A stretch of DNA of 64,000 nucleotides from an uncultured Hungatella sp. (GCA_910585435.1 CAJUEJ010000006.1:1-64000), one strand, 5' to 3'; shown: positions 33,008 through 42,215, numbered from the stretch's first letter. A program made the numbers and translations. The notes: generated from the letters alone by a model not told the origin.

Positions 33008-33853
33008 TTATCCTTTTATCCCCGTTGCTGCCACACCTTCAATAAACTGCTTCTGTCCTATGGCAAATACCGCCACACATGGGATTGTCACCATCACGCC
33101 TGCTGCCATGAGAAGATTATTCTTGGTATCATAAGCTCCTTTTATGGCTGCCACCGCCACAGACAGCACCCGGTATTTCTCCGTGTTGGTGATAATCAGA
33201 GGCCACATCAAGTCATTCCACGTGGCATTGAATGTAAAGATAGACAAAGTTACCAGGCCTCCTTTCGCAAGGGGAAGCATGATTCTGGTGTAGATTCCCC
33301 AGTAATTACATCCGTCGATTTTCGCCGCCTCCTCCAAATCTCCCGGTATTCCCATAAAAAACTGCCGGAGCAGAAAGGTTCCGAAAATACTTGGGATCAG
33401 AGGCAGAATCAGTCCTGCATAAGTATCTGACAGTTTCAGATTATAAATCAGAAGATAACGGGCAATCACAGTCATCTGTCCGGGAACCATCAGCACCGCC
33501 ATCAAAAACAGAAACAGCTGATTCTTCCCGCGAAATGGAATCCTGGCGAAGGCGTATCCTGCCAGAGAGCATACCAGAAGCTGTCCTGCAATAACCCCCA
33601 CAACCATAATCACCGAATTCTTGTAGTACAGAAGAAAATTCATGCTGTTTAACACATATTCATAATTCTCCAGTGTAAATTTCTCAGGAAACCATACAAT
33701 GGGAATCTTCACCGCCTCAGCATATGTCTTAAATGAAGTCAGTACCATCCATAAAAAGGGAAGAAGCATCACCACGAATCCGGCTGTCAGCACGGTAAAC
33801 GCCAAGAGGGTCACGCTTTCTGCCTTCCGCCTTTTCTTTCTGCCTTTAATCAT
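33008..33853 (-). CDS. Carbohydrate ABC transporter permease (MalG type)
   Basis: A 281-residue permease with six membrane spans and the EAA loop EEAAKIDGCNYWGIYTRIMLPLAKGG near residue 190, as in MalG/LacG. It forms the channel with the gene upstream, which it overlaps by 8 bp. Confidence 0.93.
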   Translation of the reverse strand: MIKGRKKRRKAESVTLLAFTVLTAGFVVMLLPFLWMVLTSFKTYAEAVKIPIVWFPEKFTLENYEYVLNSMNFLLYYKNSVIMVVGVIAGQLLVCSLAGYAFARIPFRGKNQLFLFLMAVLMVPGQMTVIARYLLIYNLKLSDTYAGLILPLIPSIFGTFLLRQFFMGIPGDLEEAAKIDGCNYWGIYTRIMLPLAKGGLVTLSIFTFNATWNDLMWPLIITNTEKYRVLSVAVAAIKGAYDTKNNLLMAAGVMVTIPCVAVFAIGQKQFIEGVAATGIKG

Positions 33854-34769
33854 AGTGCACCCACCTTCTCTCTCCCCAGAACTGAATCAAGGTAACTCCC
33901 AGAATAATGACAAACAGGATTACTGCTTCCGCAGAGGCATACCCCATTCTGGAATAGACAAACGCCTTTTGATAAATTCCATATACCATGGTCCTTGCCG
34001 CTTTTTCCACAGGGCCGAAGGAGGCGTTGATAAAAATATAAATCAGGTCAAATACCTTCAGACTGTTCATAAACTCCATAATAATCACAAAGAAAAGACT
34101 GGGTGTAATCAAAGGCACCGTAATGCTTTTAAAACACTGGAAGTAAGAAGCACCCTCTACTCTGGCCGCCTCATAGTAAACTCCCGGTACATTCTGAAGC
34201 CCTGCAAGGAGTATAACCATATCATAACCGATTCCCTGCCAAATAGCTACTATTATAATGGCTGCAAAAAAATATTGGGGATCCGCCATCCAGAAAGGAC
34301 CGGTTATGCCGAACCATCCTAAAATCACATTGACGATTCCATACTGAGAATTAAACAGGTACCGCCAAACCAGCCCTATGGCTACTGTCATCGTGATAGA
34401 AGGAAGGAAATAGATAACCCGAAACAGCCCCTTAAACGGAACCTTTTGATTTAAAAAATAAGCCAGAATCAGGGATATGGCAACTCCGATAGGCACTTTA
34501 AACAACGTATACACCATGGAATTCTTTAACTCCAACCAGATTGTAGCATCCACGAACAATTCCCTGAAATTGTTCAGTCCGATAAAATGTCCGGCTCCGC
34601 TGAGCTTCCATTCTGTCAGAGACATATAAAAAGAAAAGAAGATTGGTCCCACAGAGAAAATCAGCATCAGAAGAACCAGCGGGGACACAAAAAGATATCC
34701 CCAGAAGTTGTCAGTCTGATAAAAAGGCTTTTTTCTTTTATGTTCTTTCATCCCCACCTCACCTTTCAT
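33846..34769 (-). CDS. Sugar ABC transporter permease (MalF type)
   Basis: A 307-residue permease with six spans; the EAA loop is YYEAARVEGASYFQCFKSITVPLITPS near residue 210. It pairs with the next gene. The ATPase that powers them is not in the window; CUT1 systems in Firmicutes often share one MsmK-like ATPase. Confidence 0.93.
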   Translation of the reverse strand: MKGEVGMKEHKRKKPFYQTDNFWGYLFVSPLVLLMLIFSVGPIFFSFYMSLTEWKLSGAGHFIGLNNFRELFVDATIWLELKNSMVYTLFKVPIGVAISLILAYFLNQKVPFKGLFRVIYFLPSITMTVAIGLVWRYLFNSQYGIVNVILGWFGITGPFWMADPQYFFAAIIIVAIWQGIGYDMVILLAGLQNVPGVYYEAARVEGASYFQCFKSITVPLITPSLFFVIIMEFMNSLKVFDLIYIFINASFGPVEKAARTMVYGIYQKAFVYSRMGYASAEAVILFVIILGVTLIQFWGERRWVHYD

Positions 34770-34777
34770 AACACGTC

Positions 34778-34843
34778 AGGGATTGCCCTGCAGGGCGGTA
34801 CTGGCGCAGCGATATACCAGCTTCCTGCATCCCGGCAATCCCT
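34778..34843 (-). promoter_or_regulatory. Intra-operon stem-loop between binding protein and permease
   Basis: Arms AGGGATTGCC and GGCAATCCCT enclose 46 bases. Such hairpins after binding-protein genes protect the upstream mRNA and lower permease output. There is no T run. Confidence 0.6.
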
Positions 34844-34893
34844 TTCCTGAAACTTTACAGTTCAGATGCCCCTTGAACTGCTGTCCTGGAATG

Positions 34894-36243
34894 CTACTGT
34901 GTCAGGGCCGTACACTGATCCGCATAGCTCTGTACGATCTTCCTGATGCCCTCCTTGTCCAAATCCGTCGTCAGATACACCTCCCCGATACAGGAGTTAA
35001 ACGCCGTCTGGAATTCGCTGTTATGTCCCACGGAATACAGAATCGGAACCAGGGTTGACTGTTCCAGAGACTCCTTGATTGCACCTGCATCAATGCCCAG
35101 GTTCTGCTCGTACACATCAAAGCAGTCCATATGAGCTGTCAGGCCTGCCTTGGACAGAATTGTCATGCCTTCTTCACTGGCCGTAAACTTTAGGAAGCTT
35201 TGAACCTGTGAAGCATATTTTGTATCTGCATACCCAGCCATACTGCATACGCTGAAGGAGCAGGCTCTTCTGGCTCCTGTAGGAAGCATGCACACCCCGA
35301 TGTTATCCGCCCCCAGAGCTTCTGCGTTGGCTACAATTCTCGGCGGCGCTCCAAACACCATGGCCGCCTGGCCGGACTGAAAATAGGTATCCCCCTGAAT
35401 CTCTGTCATCTGAGCTCCAGTAGGCGTACTCCCGTCCTGATACATCATGTCATATACAAAAGACCATCCTTCCAGCGCATCGTCCTGAGCAAAAAGCGGC
35501 ACACTGTTTATATAATCAAACTCATTGTTTCCTGCCATGACCAGCCACTCATGCATAGAGCCCTGTCCCGAATCCGTCCGAAAGCAGTAGCCATATTGGC
35601 TTTTGTCCTCCTTTGTAAGGGCTTTTGCCGCTTCCCTAAAGTCTTCCCAGGTCCATTCGTTGGTCGGATAGGAAAGTCCCGCCTGGTCAAACATGGCCTT
35701 ATTATAGATTAATACATTGGGATCCAGAAGGAAAGGTACCCCGTAATGCTTTCCATCCTCCCCTTTCAGAAGATCCATAGCCGTAGCAGAATATTTGTCA
35801 AGTTCTACCACCCCGTCCTCCAAAGGGAGCATATATCCTGCCGGCAGATACTCTACCAGATGAGCCAGGTTCACCCAGAAAATATCCGGCGCATCGTCAC
35901 CGGTGGCCAGAGTTGTCTCCAGCTTTGTCCAGTACTCTGCCCATGGAAGCTGCGTCGGCTCTATAGTCACATTGGAATTTCCCTCCTGAGCGTTGTAGGC
36001 CTTAATCAGCTCATCAATCTCCTCTGCAAAGGTAGCGTCCCAGTAGAACAAACTCAAGGTGACCTTTTCCCCGGCCGAAACGGCAGTTTCCTGGCTCTGT
36101 CCCTTTGCCTCTTCTTTCTGTTCTTTGTTTTCCGCCGCCCGCTGAGTTTTCGTTGTCCCTTCCTTTGGCTGGCTGCAGGCCGTCAGACTTAAAATCATGC
36201 CGGCTGCCAATAATGCTGCTCCCCATTTTTTCAACCGTTTCAT
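34894..36243 (-). CDS. Sugar ABC transporter substrate-binding lipoprotein
   Basis: A 449-residue extracellular solute-binding protein (family 1). A lipoprotein signal with lipobox LTAC ends at Cys23, then comes a polar linker rich in Gln, Lys and Glu, then the binding fold (VTLSLFYWDATFAEEIDELIKAYN). It is first in the operon. AGGAGG lies 7 nt before the ATG. The sugar cannot be read from sequence. Confidence 0.93.
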   Translation of the reverse strand: MKRLKKWGAALLAAGMILSLTACSQPKEGTTKTQRAAENKEQKEEAKGQSQETAVSAGEKVTLSLFYWDATFAEEIDELIKAYNAQEGNSNVTIEPTQLPWAEYWTKLETTLATGDDAPDIFWVNLAHLVEYLPAGYMLPLEDGVVELDKYSATAMDLLKGEDGKHYGVPFLLDPNVLIYNKAMFDQAGLSYPTNEWTWEDFREAAKALTKEDKSQYGYCFRTDSGQGSMHEWLVMAGNNEFDYINSVPLFAQDDALEGWSFVYDMMYQDGSTPTGAQMTEIQGDTYFQSGQAAMVFGAPPRIVANAEALGADNIGVCMLPTGARRACSFSVCSMAGYADTKYASQVQSFLKFTASEEGMTILSKAGLTAHMDCFDVYEQNLGIDAGAIKESLEQSTLVPILYSVGHNSEFQTAFNSCIGEVYLTTDLDKEGIRKIVQSYADQCTALTQ

Positions 36244-36356
36244 AAATTACCTCCTGCTTATTTTTAGTATGTTTAACTGGTTCCTTGATTATTCCTTTTT
36301 GTTTCACCTCCTTGTTTTTTGATTGTTTCACGCTTTGTTTTTTATTTCATGTCGAA

Positions 36357-36385
36357 ATTGTATCATGTTATTATAAATTATGCAA
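36357..36385 (-). promoter_or_regulatory. Promoter of the sugar operon
   Basis: On the minus strand, -35 TTGCAT and -10 TACAAT with a 17-bp spacer, about 114 bases before the binding-protein start. Confidence 0.7.
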
Positions 36386-36427
36386 GTTTTTTTTGCATTT
36401 TTTATAAAATTAATCATTTTTTCTTAC

Positions 36428-36442
36428 TTGTTTCAGAAACAA
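36428..36442. promoter_or_regulatory. Palindromic operator candidate (LacI type)
   Basis: TTGTTTCAGAAACAA is a perfect palindrome with one central base, between the two divergent promoters; the LacI-family protein is the likely binder. Confidence 0.6.
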
Positions 36443-36618
36443 CATATTTTATTTCAATTTTTGTTTATAATAGAAATGTGGCAAACTTTTACTATGAGCC
36501 CGATAAATTTTGTTTCAAAAAAGTTTCAAAGAACTTTTCAAACCCGGAACATTTTGGTAAAATAGAAGCAAGAATTCGTCAGAAATAAAAGAGACTTTGT
36601 TAACGGAGGATTTACCCC

Positions 36619-37605
36619 ATGACAATACGAGAATTCGCCAAACTTTGTAATGTAAGCCCGGCTACGGTTTCCCGTTATTTTAACGGAGGGGTGGGATTAA
36701 GTCCGGCAATCGCAGAAACGATAAGACAGACAGCTGACCAGACCGGCTACACGCCTGCCGCCAGGATGCGCAGATCCAGGACGGCCTGTGAATCTTTTGT
36801 CATTTTTACTCCCATTTGGCGCCACAGTTTTTTTAATGAACTTTTGGCCTATCTGGAGCAGGCCGCACGGAAAGCAGCGCTTCAGATGCTGGTGCTTCCC
36901 TCCAGGGACCCTGACCTGAAAAAATGTTTAAGTCTTCTGAAAGCCATCTCCCCCATGGGAGTGCTTCTTTTAGATGAACCGATGGATGATCCTCTGGAGG
37001 AAATGTTATATGAACATCAATTTCATACCGTTGTCTGCGGCGCACTTTCCCTAAAACATGTATTTCCCGCCGTACACATCGATGACATGGCAGCTGCATA
37101 TGACGGAGCTAATTATCTGATCCGTCTGGGACATAAAAACCTGGGACTGATTTCTGCCAAACCCCAGTCCATCAGTTCAGGCTTTCAGCGGATCATGGGC
37201 TGCAAGAAGGCTTTGGAAGATGCAGGGCTTGCCCTGCCGGATGAACATATTGTATACGGCGGAAGCTCTGTCCAGGACGGATATTCAGCCATGAATCAGC
37301 TGTTTGAGCGCCGGCTTCCCATCTCCGCTGTTTTTGTCTTCAGTGATGACATGGCAGCCGGAGCGCTGGCTTCGATTACGGACCACGGCCTTTCGGTTCC
37401 AGACGATATCTCCCTGCTGGCTTTTGACAACTGCCAGGTTTCTCTGGAGACCAGGCCGCATCTGACAACCATCGCCCAGCCCATTGACCTGATTGCCGCC
37501 CGCTCTCTGGAATTGCTCTGGGATTATCCTGAGACGCCGGAATCCATAACCCTTCCTCATACCATAAAAAAAAGAGCCAGCTGTAAAAATTTTCTGGCTC
37601 CATAA
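36619..37605 (+). CDS. LacI-family transcriptional regulator
   Basis: A 328-residue repressor. The N-terminal helix-turn-helix is TIREFAKLCNVSPATVSRYF with a hinge helix near residue 50, followed by a periplasmic-binding-like sensor domain (VHIDDMAAAYDGANYLIRLGH, VFVFSDDMAAGAL). It diverges from the sugar operon it probably controls. GGAGG precedes the ATG. Its last codons form a hairpin that would terminate transcripts on the opposite strand. Confidence 0.93.
   Translation: MTIREFAKLCNVSPATVSRYFNGGVGLSPAIAETIRQTADQTGYTPAARMRRSRTACESFVIFTPIWRHSFFNELLAYLEQAARKAALQMLVLPSRDPDLKKCLSLLKAISPMGVLLLDEPMDDPLEEMLYEHQFHTVVCGALSLKHVFPAVHIDDMAAAYDGANYLIRLGHKNLGLISAKPQSISSGFQRIMGCKKALEDAGLALPDEHIVYGGSSVQDGYSAMNQLFERRLPISAVFVFSDDMAAGALASITDHGLSVPDDISLLAFDNCQVSLETRPHLTTIAQPIDLIAARSLELLWDYPETPESITLPHTIKKRASCKNFLAP
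37566..37600 (-). terminator. Minus-strand terminator inside the lacI-type gene end
   Basis: Stem GAGCCAG/CTGGCTC with a 13-base loop (37574-37600), followed on the minus strand by eight T (37573-37566). It faces antisense to the gene. Confidence 0.65.
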
Positions 37606-37620
37606 GGCGGGGAAATCGCG

Positions 37621-37649
37621 TTGACAGCTTCTGAGACATATGTTAAACT
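37621..37649 (+). promoter_or_regulatory. Promoter of the membrane protein/peptidase module
   Basis: Perfect -35 TTGACA and -10 TAAACT with a 17-bp spacer. A second TATAAT lies at 37668-37673. Confidence 0.7.
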
Positions 37650-37720
37650 TTAGTTATAAAAAATGGTTATAATTTTACAAAAAATAAGCGTAAAGTATAC
37701 TTATGGAGATATAATTTATT

Positions 37721-38170
37721 GTGAATAGCAACATATTCAGTTTTAAACTCGGCGATGCGACAGCCTATTTAATTTTTTATATTGTTATTCTGGTTATGGT
37801 AACATATATTAGTTTAAAGGTACAATCAGCAGATATTGTTTCAAGAACGTATTGTTATGTTACTATCCTGATTAGTGTCTTGAATGGAATTTATGATGCA
37901 GCCAACCGATGGAAGAGAGGGATAAAGTGCAGATGCAATACAAAGCTTTTCGTGATATTTCTTTCTAATGGAATTATAATCCTCTACTGTCTTTACATTA
38001 TTTTTTATGTTCTGATAATACATAAAATAGGCTATCGGTTTGATGCAATTTTATTGGCCTATTTAGGCACGTGTTCTGTCGCAATTTGGGACGCTGTTGC
38101 TGTATTTTTAAAGGATATGTCACTAAAAGACGCTATCAGAAACAATGGGATTGGAGGTGTTGAAGGATGA
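37721..38170 (+). CDS. Small polytopic membrane protein of unknown family
   Basis: A 149-residue protein with four likely spans (about 13-32, 44-60, 75-102, 108-126) and an AT-rich base composition unlike its neighbours. The start is GTG. It overlaps the peptidase gene by 4 bp, so the two form a translational pair. I do not recognise the family. It could be the substrate, anchor or antagonist of the peptidase. Confidence 0.75.
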   Translation: MNSNIFSFKLGDATAYLIFYIVILVMVTYISLKVQSADIVSRTYCYVTILISVLNGIYDAANRWKRGIKCRCNTKLFVIFLSNGIIILYCLYIIFYVLIIHKIGYRFDAILLAYLGTCSVAIWDAVAVFLKDMSLKDAIRNNGIGGVEG

Positions 38171-38799
38171 ATCCTGAATTATATCTGACGATCATATTAA
38201 TATCGTGTTTTGTTGTATTCATTACTTCATTCATATTAAATTCCGGCAGAATAAAAGCTGAATTTTCCATGGCAGTCAAACAAGATATTACCAGCGAGCA
38301 AATGAAGAAAGCGGAAGAAAAAGTATCTCGATTTCTTCTAAAGAACAACTTAAAACCAGGGGAGGATATTTCTGTAATCGGCCAGGCATTAAAAATTCGT
38401 GTGAATGATATAGAAGAGCAAATTTCCGGGCAAGCCCATCTGGGAAGTCCCGATATAAATGGGATTATGACTGTAACCTTTCGCAGAGGATTAAGCCAGC
38501 AGGAGAAGACATTTGCGTTCGCTCATGAATGCGGACATATTATCAATGAGGATGCTGTCCCCATTGATCGCCCTGACGGAAAACACAAGGCATATGTTGA
38601 GCAGGCCGCAGATTATGTAGCGGCTGCACTGTTAATGCCGCTGGATGATGTCTATCATTACTTATCAATAAATAATTATCAAAATGCATCTCCCCAAAAA
38701 CGAACAAGGCTGTTAAAAGGATTATGCAGAACCTATAATGTAGACGATATTATTGCTTTACGCAGGATTCGTGAAGTATATACATTAAAGAACTCATAA
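38167..38799 (+). CDS. Membrane-tethered ImmA/IrrE-family metallopeptidase
   Basis: A 210-residue protein. An N-terminal span (about 4-22) precedes a helical stretch and an ImmA/IrrE domain: the zinc motif HECGH in FAFAHECGHIIN near residue 120 and the downstream EQAADYVAAALLMPLDDV, whose Glu/Asp complete the site. ImmA-type proteases usually cleave a partner XRE repressor; here the partner is a membrane protein. The gene pair has its own promoter and terminator. Confidence 0.85.
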   Translation: MNPELYLTIILISCFVVFITSFILNSGRIKAEFSMAVKQDITSEQMKKAEEKVSRFLLKNNLKPGEDISVIGQALKIRVNDIEEQISGQAHLGSPDINGIMTVTFRRGLSQQEKTFAFAHECGHIINEDAVPIDRPDGKHKAYVEQAADYVAAALLMPLDDVYHYLSINNYQNASPQKRTRLLKGLCRTYNVDDIIALRRIREVYTLKNS

Positions 38800-38816
38800 T
38801 TCTGATTTTATAATTT

Positions 38817-38871
38817 AATAGCCGTTTCCGTTGCCTCTGAAACCAGTCTGCAGCGAAAACGGCTATTTTTC
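38817..38871 (+). terminator. Terminator of the peptidase module
   Basis: Arms AATAGCCGTTT and AAACGGCTATT (11 bp) around a 29-base loop, followed by T. Confidence 0.85.
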
Positions 38872-38981
38872 TGTCCCACCCTCCCGTCTCTAAATCCCTC
38901 CCCTCATGTATAAAATCCCTTCAACAGGCACATCCTACTACAGCATTGCACATAAACCGTACTATTTTGAGGTGAACAACA

Positions 38982-40346
38982 TTGAAAACAACGCCAAAAA
39001 CCATCTGGACCCAGTCCACATCCATCCCTTCCCGCAACCACCTTCCAGGCAGTCTGTCCGCAGACGTGGCTATCATCGGCGCCGGTTTGGCCGGAGTCCT
39101 GACCGCCTACTACCTCTCCCAGGCCGGGAAGCAGGTCATCGTCCTGGAGGCAGACCGAATCGGCAGCGGCCAGACCGAAGGCACCACCGCCAAGATCACA
39201 TCCCAGCACGGACTTATCTACCAGAAAATCCAAAAATACATGGGTATCCGCCATGCAAGGCTTTACGCCTCTGCCAACCAGAAAGCCATCCTGGAATACC
39301 AGCGCCTGATCACTGCCCGCTCCATCTTCTGCGATTTTAAGAAATGCTCTGCCTGCCTGTATTCTCTTAAGGATGCTCATATTCTCCGGCAGGAATCCAA
39401 AGCAGCCATGGAATCCGGAATCCACTCCCAGTTTTCCGTTGACACGGAGCTGCCCTTTCCTGTAAAAGGAGCCATCTATTATTCCAATCAGGCCCAGTTC
39501 CACCCTCTTAAATTCCTGGAATCCGTCTCCTCCCTTTTAACCATCTACGAAAAAACACCGGTTCTGACGGTGAAGCAGGCAAAAAATCATCAGGTTTTAT
39601 CCACTCCCCACGGCGATGTATCCGCCAGGGATGTGGTGTTCGCATGCCATTACCCCTTCCCCCTGATTCCAGGCTTTTTCTTTCTGAAAATGTATCAGCA
39701 GCGCAGCTATATACTGGCTCTGTCCCACGCTGCCAGGCTTGAACATATGTATTTAGGCATTGAAAAAGAAGGGCTCTCCTTCCGCTCCGTTGGAGACACC
39801 CTTCTTTTAGGAGGCTTCGGCCACCGCACCGGCAAGCCGTCCCCTCATCCCTATAAATCCCTGGCCCATGCTGCCGGCCGCTTTTACCCCCATACCAGAA
39901 TCTCCGGCCATTGGTCTGCCCAGGACTGTATCACCTTAGACCACCTTCCCCTTATCGGAAGATTTTCTCCCCGGACACCTCACTGGTATGTGGCAACCGG
40001 TTTTCAGAAATGGGGAATGACTACCTCCATGGTCGCCGCCCATCTTCTCACCAACTCCATCTGCGGCCACTCCTCCATCTACGAGCCCCTGTTTACCCCT
40101 GCCCACTTCCACCTAAGGGCCTCAGCTGCAGAACTGGCTGCCCATTCCATCGAATCCGGAAAAGGCCTGCTCCTTGGCCTCACTGCAAAAGACCGCCGCT
40201 GTCCCCACATGGGCTGCAAGCTGACCTGGAATCCGGAAGAGCGCACCTGGGAGTGCCCCTGCCACGGCTCCCGTTTTAACGCTCAGGGGCACTTGATGGA
40301 TGGCCCGGCACAAAAGAATCTTTTCTGCAGCAATCCGTACAACTGA
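38982..40346 (+). CDS. FAD-dependent oxidoreductase with Rieske domain
   Basis: A 454-residue fusion. Residues 28-370 are a DAO-type FAD domain (DVAIIGAGLAGVLTAYYLSQAG, then VLEADRIGSGQTEGTTAKITSQHG). Residues 395-454 are a Rieske [2Fe-2S] domain with both ligand pairs, CPHMGC and CPCHGS. Fusions of this kind are seen in Firmicutes; the substrate is unknown. The start is TTG with AGGTG 7 nt upstream; no better ATG is present. Confidence 0.87.
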   Translation: MKTTPKTIWTQSTSIPSRNHLPGSLSADVAIIGAGLAGVLTAYYLSQAGKQVIVLEADRIGSGQTEGTTAKITSQHGLIYQKIQKYMGIRHARLYASANQKAILEYQRLITARSIFCDFKKCSACLYSLKDAHILRQESKAAMESGIHSQFSVDTELPFPVKGAIYYSNQAQFHPLKFLESVSSLLTIYEKTPVLTVKQAKNHQVLSTPHGDVSARDVVFACHYPFPLIPGFFFLKMYQQRSYILALSHAARLEHMYLGIEKEGLSFRSVGDTLLLGGFGHRTGKPSPHPYKSLAHAAGRFYPHTRISGHWSAQDCITLDHLPLIGRFSPRTPHWYVATGFQKWGMTTSMVAAHLLTNSICGHSSIYEPLFTPAHFHLRASAAELAAHSIESGKGLLLGLTAKDRRCPHMGCKLTWNPEERTWECPCHGSRFNAQGHLMDGPAQKNLFCSNPYN

Positions 40347-40357
40347 TTGCACTACAA

Positions 40358-40393
40358 TATCCCCACAATATCCACCAGCGTCAGCTCCCCGGC
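40358..40393 (-). repeat. Second, diverged copy of the carB 3' end
   Basis: On the minus strand these bases read Ala-Gly-Glu-Leu-Thr-Leu-Val-Asp-Ile-Val-Gly-Ile-Leu then a TAG stop, against AGELTLVDIAGIE then TAA at the end of carB. The first 28 bp (40366-40393) are identical to 42230-42257 inside carB. The copy begins three bases after the stop of the AAA-ATPase gene. Confidence 0.9.
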
Positions 40394-40396
40394 TGT

Positions 40397-41986
40397 TTAT
40401 CCTCGTATCTGATACTTTTCTATCACACAGGTATGCCTTCTCTTCCCTGCCGGTGCGTCCTTGTCGTAATTTATCCCTACCAGCAATATAGCACCGCCAT
40501 ATCCTTCCATCGCCCTGGGATAATTCCGCTCCTTTATCTGCGCAATGGCTCCCTCCGCACTTTTATTCCATTTCAGTTCAATCACCAATGCCGGCATCCG
40601 TGAAGCCTTCTTTGGCAGATACACAATATCCGCATATCCCACGCCGGCCGGCAGCTCCTCCAGCATCACAAACTCGTCGCCGTAGCTGAAATACGCCCTT
40701 TTCACCACACTGCGTAAAGCCTGTTCATTATTGTAGTGAAGAGGCGCCTCCTCCTCATGAATCTTCTCAATCTGTGCGGCTACAGCCTCCCCATTTCCAT
40801 GAATCGTGTCATAAATAAGCTGATCGCTTTCCCGAATCCTTTTGATAGTATCATCACGCTTCACTTCCCGAATTACTTTTGCAAATTCCATCCGTATCTC
40901 TTCATTCGGAATATAGGCCTGCTCCGCCTCCTCATCATAAGCCAGATATCCCAGATGAATCAAAAGTGTAAGGACATCATCCTGATTTCGGTATGTCACC
41001 AAATCATTGGCAAAGCCTTTTGTATCCACCTTCACTTTCCCACCGCCGATCAGTTCCGCTACGGTTTTCCCCAGCCCGTCAAAGTCCAGGCTGATATATT
41101 CCATCAGGCTTTCCGTCGCCGAGGTCTGAGTCCAATAGGAATCAAAGTCATCATTACGAATCGCCTCAATCACAGACCCCGGATTATACACTGCCCCTGC
41201 TGTGCGGAATGTATATCCGTCATACCACTGCTTCATCATCTGGAAATCACTGTGATACTCCTGGCAGAGCCTTTTCACTTCCTCCTCCGTAAATCCCACA
41301 TAAGGGCCGAATTTCCTTGGCTTAATCACGGTAAATTCCTTAAAATCAGAGATTGCCGACTGGGATCCATCCTTTTTAATGGGAAGAATTCCCGTCATAT
41401 ACACAGCAGCAAAAATCTTATCCGTAGTGCCGCTTCCTTTAAACAGCATCCGCAGAAACTGAAGGTATTGCTTCTGAATCTCCGGTATCTCCCTTATAGG
41501 AGCGTCCCATTCATCTATAATCATGATAAATTTATTGCCTGTCAGCTCTGCGGCATTCATCAGAGTCTCGTCAAAAACCTTTCCTTCCCTCAGACCGGGA
41601 TATGCATCCAAAATCTCTTTTGTCACACTTTCCTGAATAAACGACACCACGTCACAGGAGCCGGTTTTTCCTATTATGTTGGTCATGTCAAGATAAATCA
41701 CATCATATCGGTTTCTGTTTTTCTCGTATGTCCCATGGAATTTCTCGTCTGTGGCAATTTCCAGGTCATCAAACAGAGCCGAGGAATCACAGGTCTTATC
41801 ATAATATGCGCACAGCATTTTGGCGGCAAAAGATTTTCCAAAACGCCGGGGCCTGCTGATACAGGTTAAGCATCTGGGAGTATCAATGGTCTCGTTAATC
41901 AGGCTGATCAAACCGCTTTTATCCACGTATACATCATTTCTTATTCTCGCAAACCCACTGTTTCCTGGATTCAAATACATTCCCAT
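40397..41986 (-). CDS. AAA-ATPase-like/PD-(D/E)XK nuclease-like protein
   Basis: A 529-residue protein of the AAA-ATPase_like plus C-terminal PD-(D/E)XK (DUF1703) type. The N-terminus has DVYVDKSGLI and the P-loop variant SRPRRFGKSF; KFIMIIDEWDAPIRE is Walker B. The C-terminus has YADIVYLPKK and ALVIELKWNKSAEGAIAQI, the nuclease-like Asp and Glu-x-Lys. Such genes occur in many copies in gut bacteria, with unknown role. The start at 41986 has GGAGG 10 nt upstream. It is bounded by carB 3'-end copies, which suggests it inserted as a unit. Confidence 0.88.
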   Translation of the reverse strand: MGMYLNPGNSGFARIRNDVYVDKSGLISLINETIDTPRCLTCISRPRRFGKSFAAKMLCAYYDKTCDSSALFDDLEIATDEKFHGTYEKNRNRYDVIYLDMTNIIGKTGSCDVVSFIQESVTKEILDAYPGLREGKVFDETLMNAAELTGNKFIMIIDEWDAPIREIPEIQKQYLQFLRMLFKGSGTTDKIFAAVYMTGILPIKKDGSQSAISDFKEFTVIKPRKFGPYVGFTEEEVKRLCQEYHSDFQMMKQWYDGYTFRTAGAVYNPGSVIEAIRNDDFDSYWTQTSATESLMEYISLDFDGLGKTVAELIGGGKVKVDTKGFANDLVTYRNQDDVLTLLIHLGYLAYDEEAEQAYIPNEEIRMEFAKVIREVKRDDTIKRIRESDQLIYDTIHGNGEAVAAQIEKIHEEEAPLHYNNEQALRSVVKRAYFSYGDEFVMLEELPAGVGYADIVYLPKKASRMPALVIELKWNKSAEGAIAQIKERNYPRAMEGYGGAILLVGINYDKDAPAGKRRHTCVIEKYQIRG

Positions 41987-42215
41987 AAGACCCGTTCCTC
42001 CATGATGGCAAAACGCCTCATCACATGATAGCAAAGCCGCCTTATTTTCATACCCTGCTAATACAATAATTTTTCCATAAAAGCATCCGTATCAAATATA
42101 ATATCTCATCGTCAAGTTCTTTTATTGCCACGTATTTATCCTGTTACTCTTATTGTTCCGCTTTTACAAGTATACCATGATATATTATTCTGGTACAGAA
42201 GTTTTACAGATAAAT

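Larger units (their letters stand above)
36244..36618. other. Divergent control region of the sugar operon and LacI gene
   Basis: 375 bp, very AT-rich and rich in TTTC/GAAA blocks. It holds the operon promoter, a 15-bp perfect palindrome and a further -10 (TATAAT at 36466-36471) toward the LacI gene. Around 36518-36541 the block GTTTCAAAGAACTTTTCAAAC gives another near-palindrome. Confidence 0.7.

Noticed and set aside
38904..39503. 199-codon minus-strand frame
   Set aside because: Antisense to the FAD/Rieske gene, which has clear motifs on the plus strand.
40736..41869. 377-codon plus-strand frame
   Set aside because: Antisense to the AAA-ATPase gene; composition is His/Ile-rich shadow with no recognisable domain.
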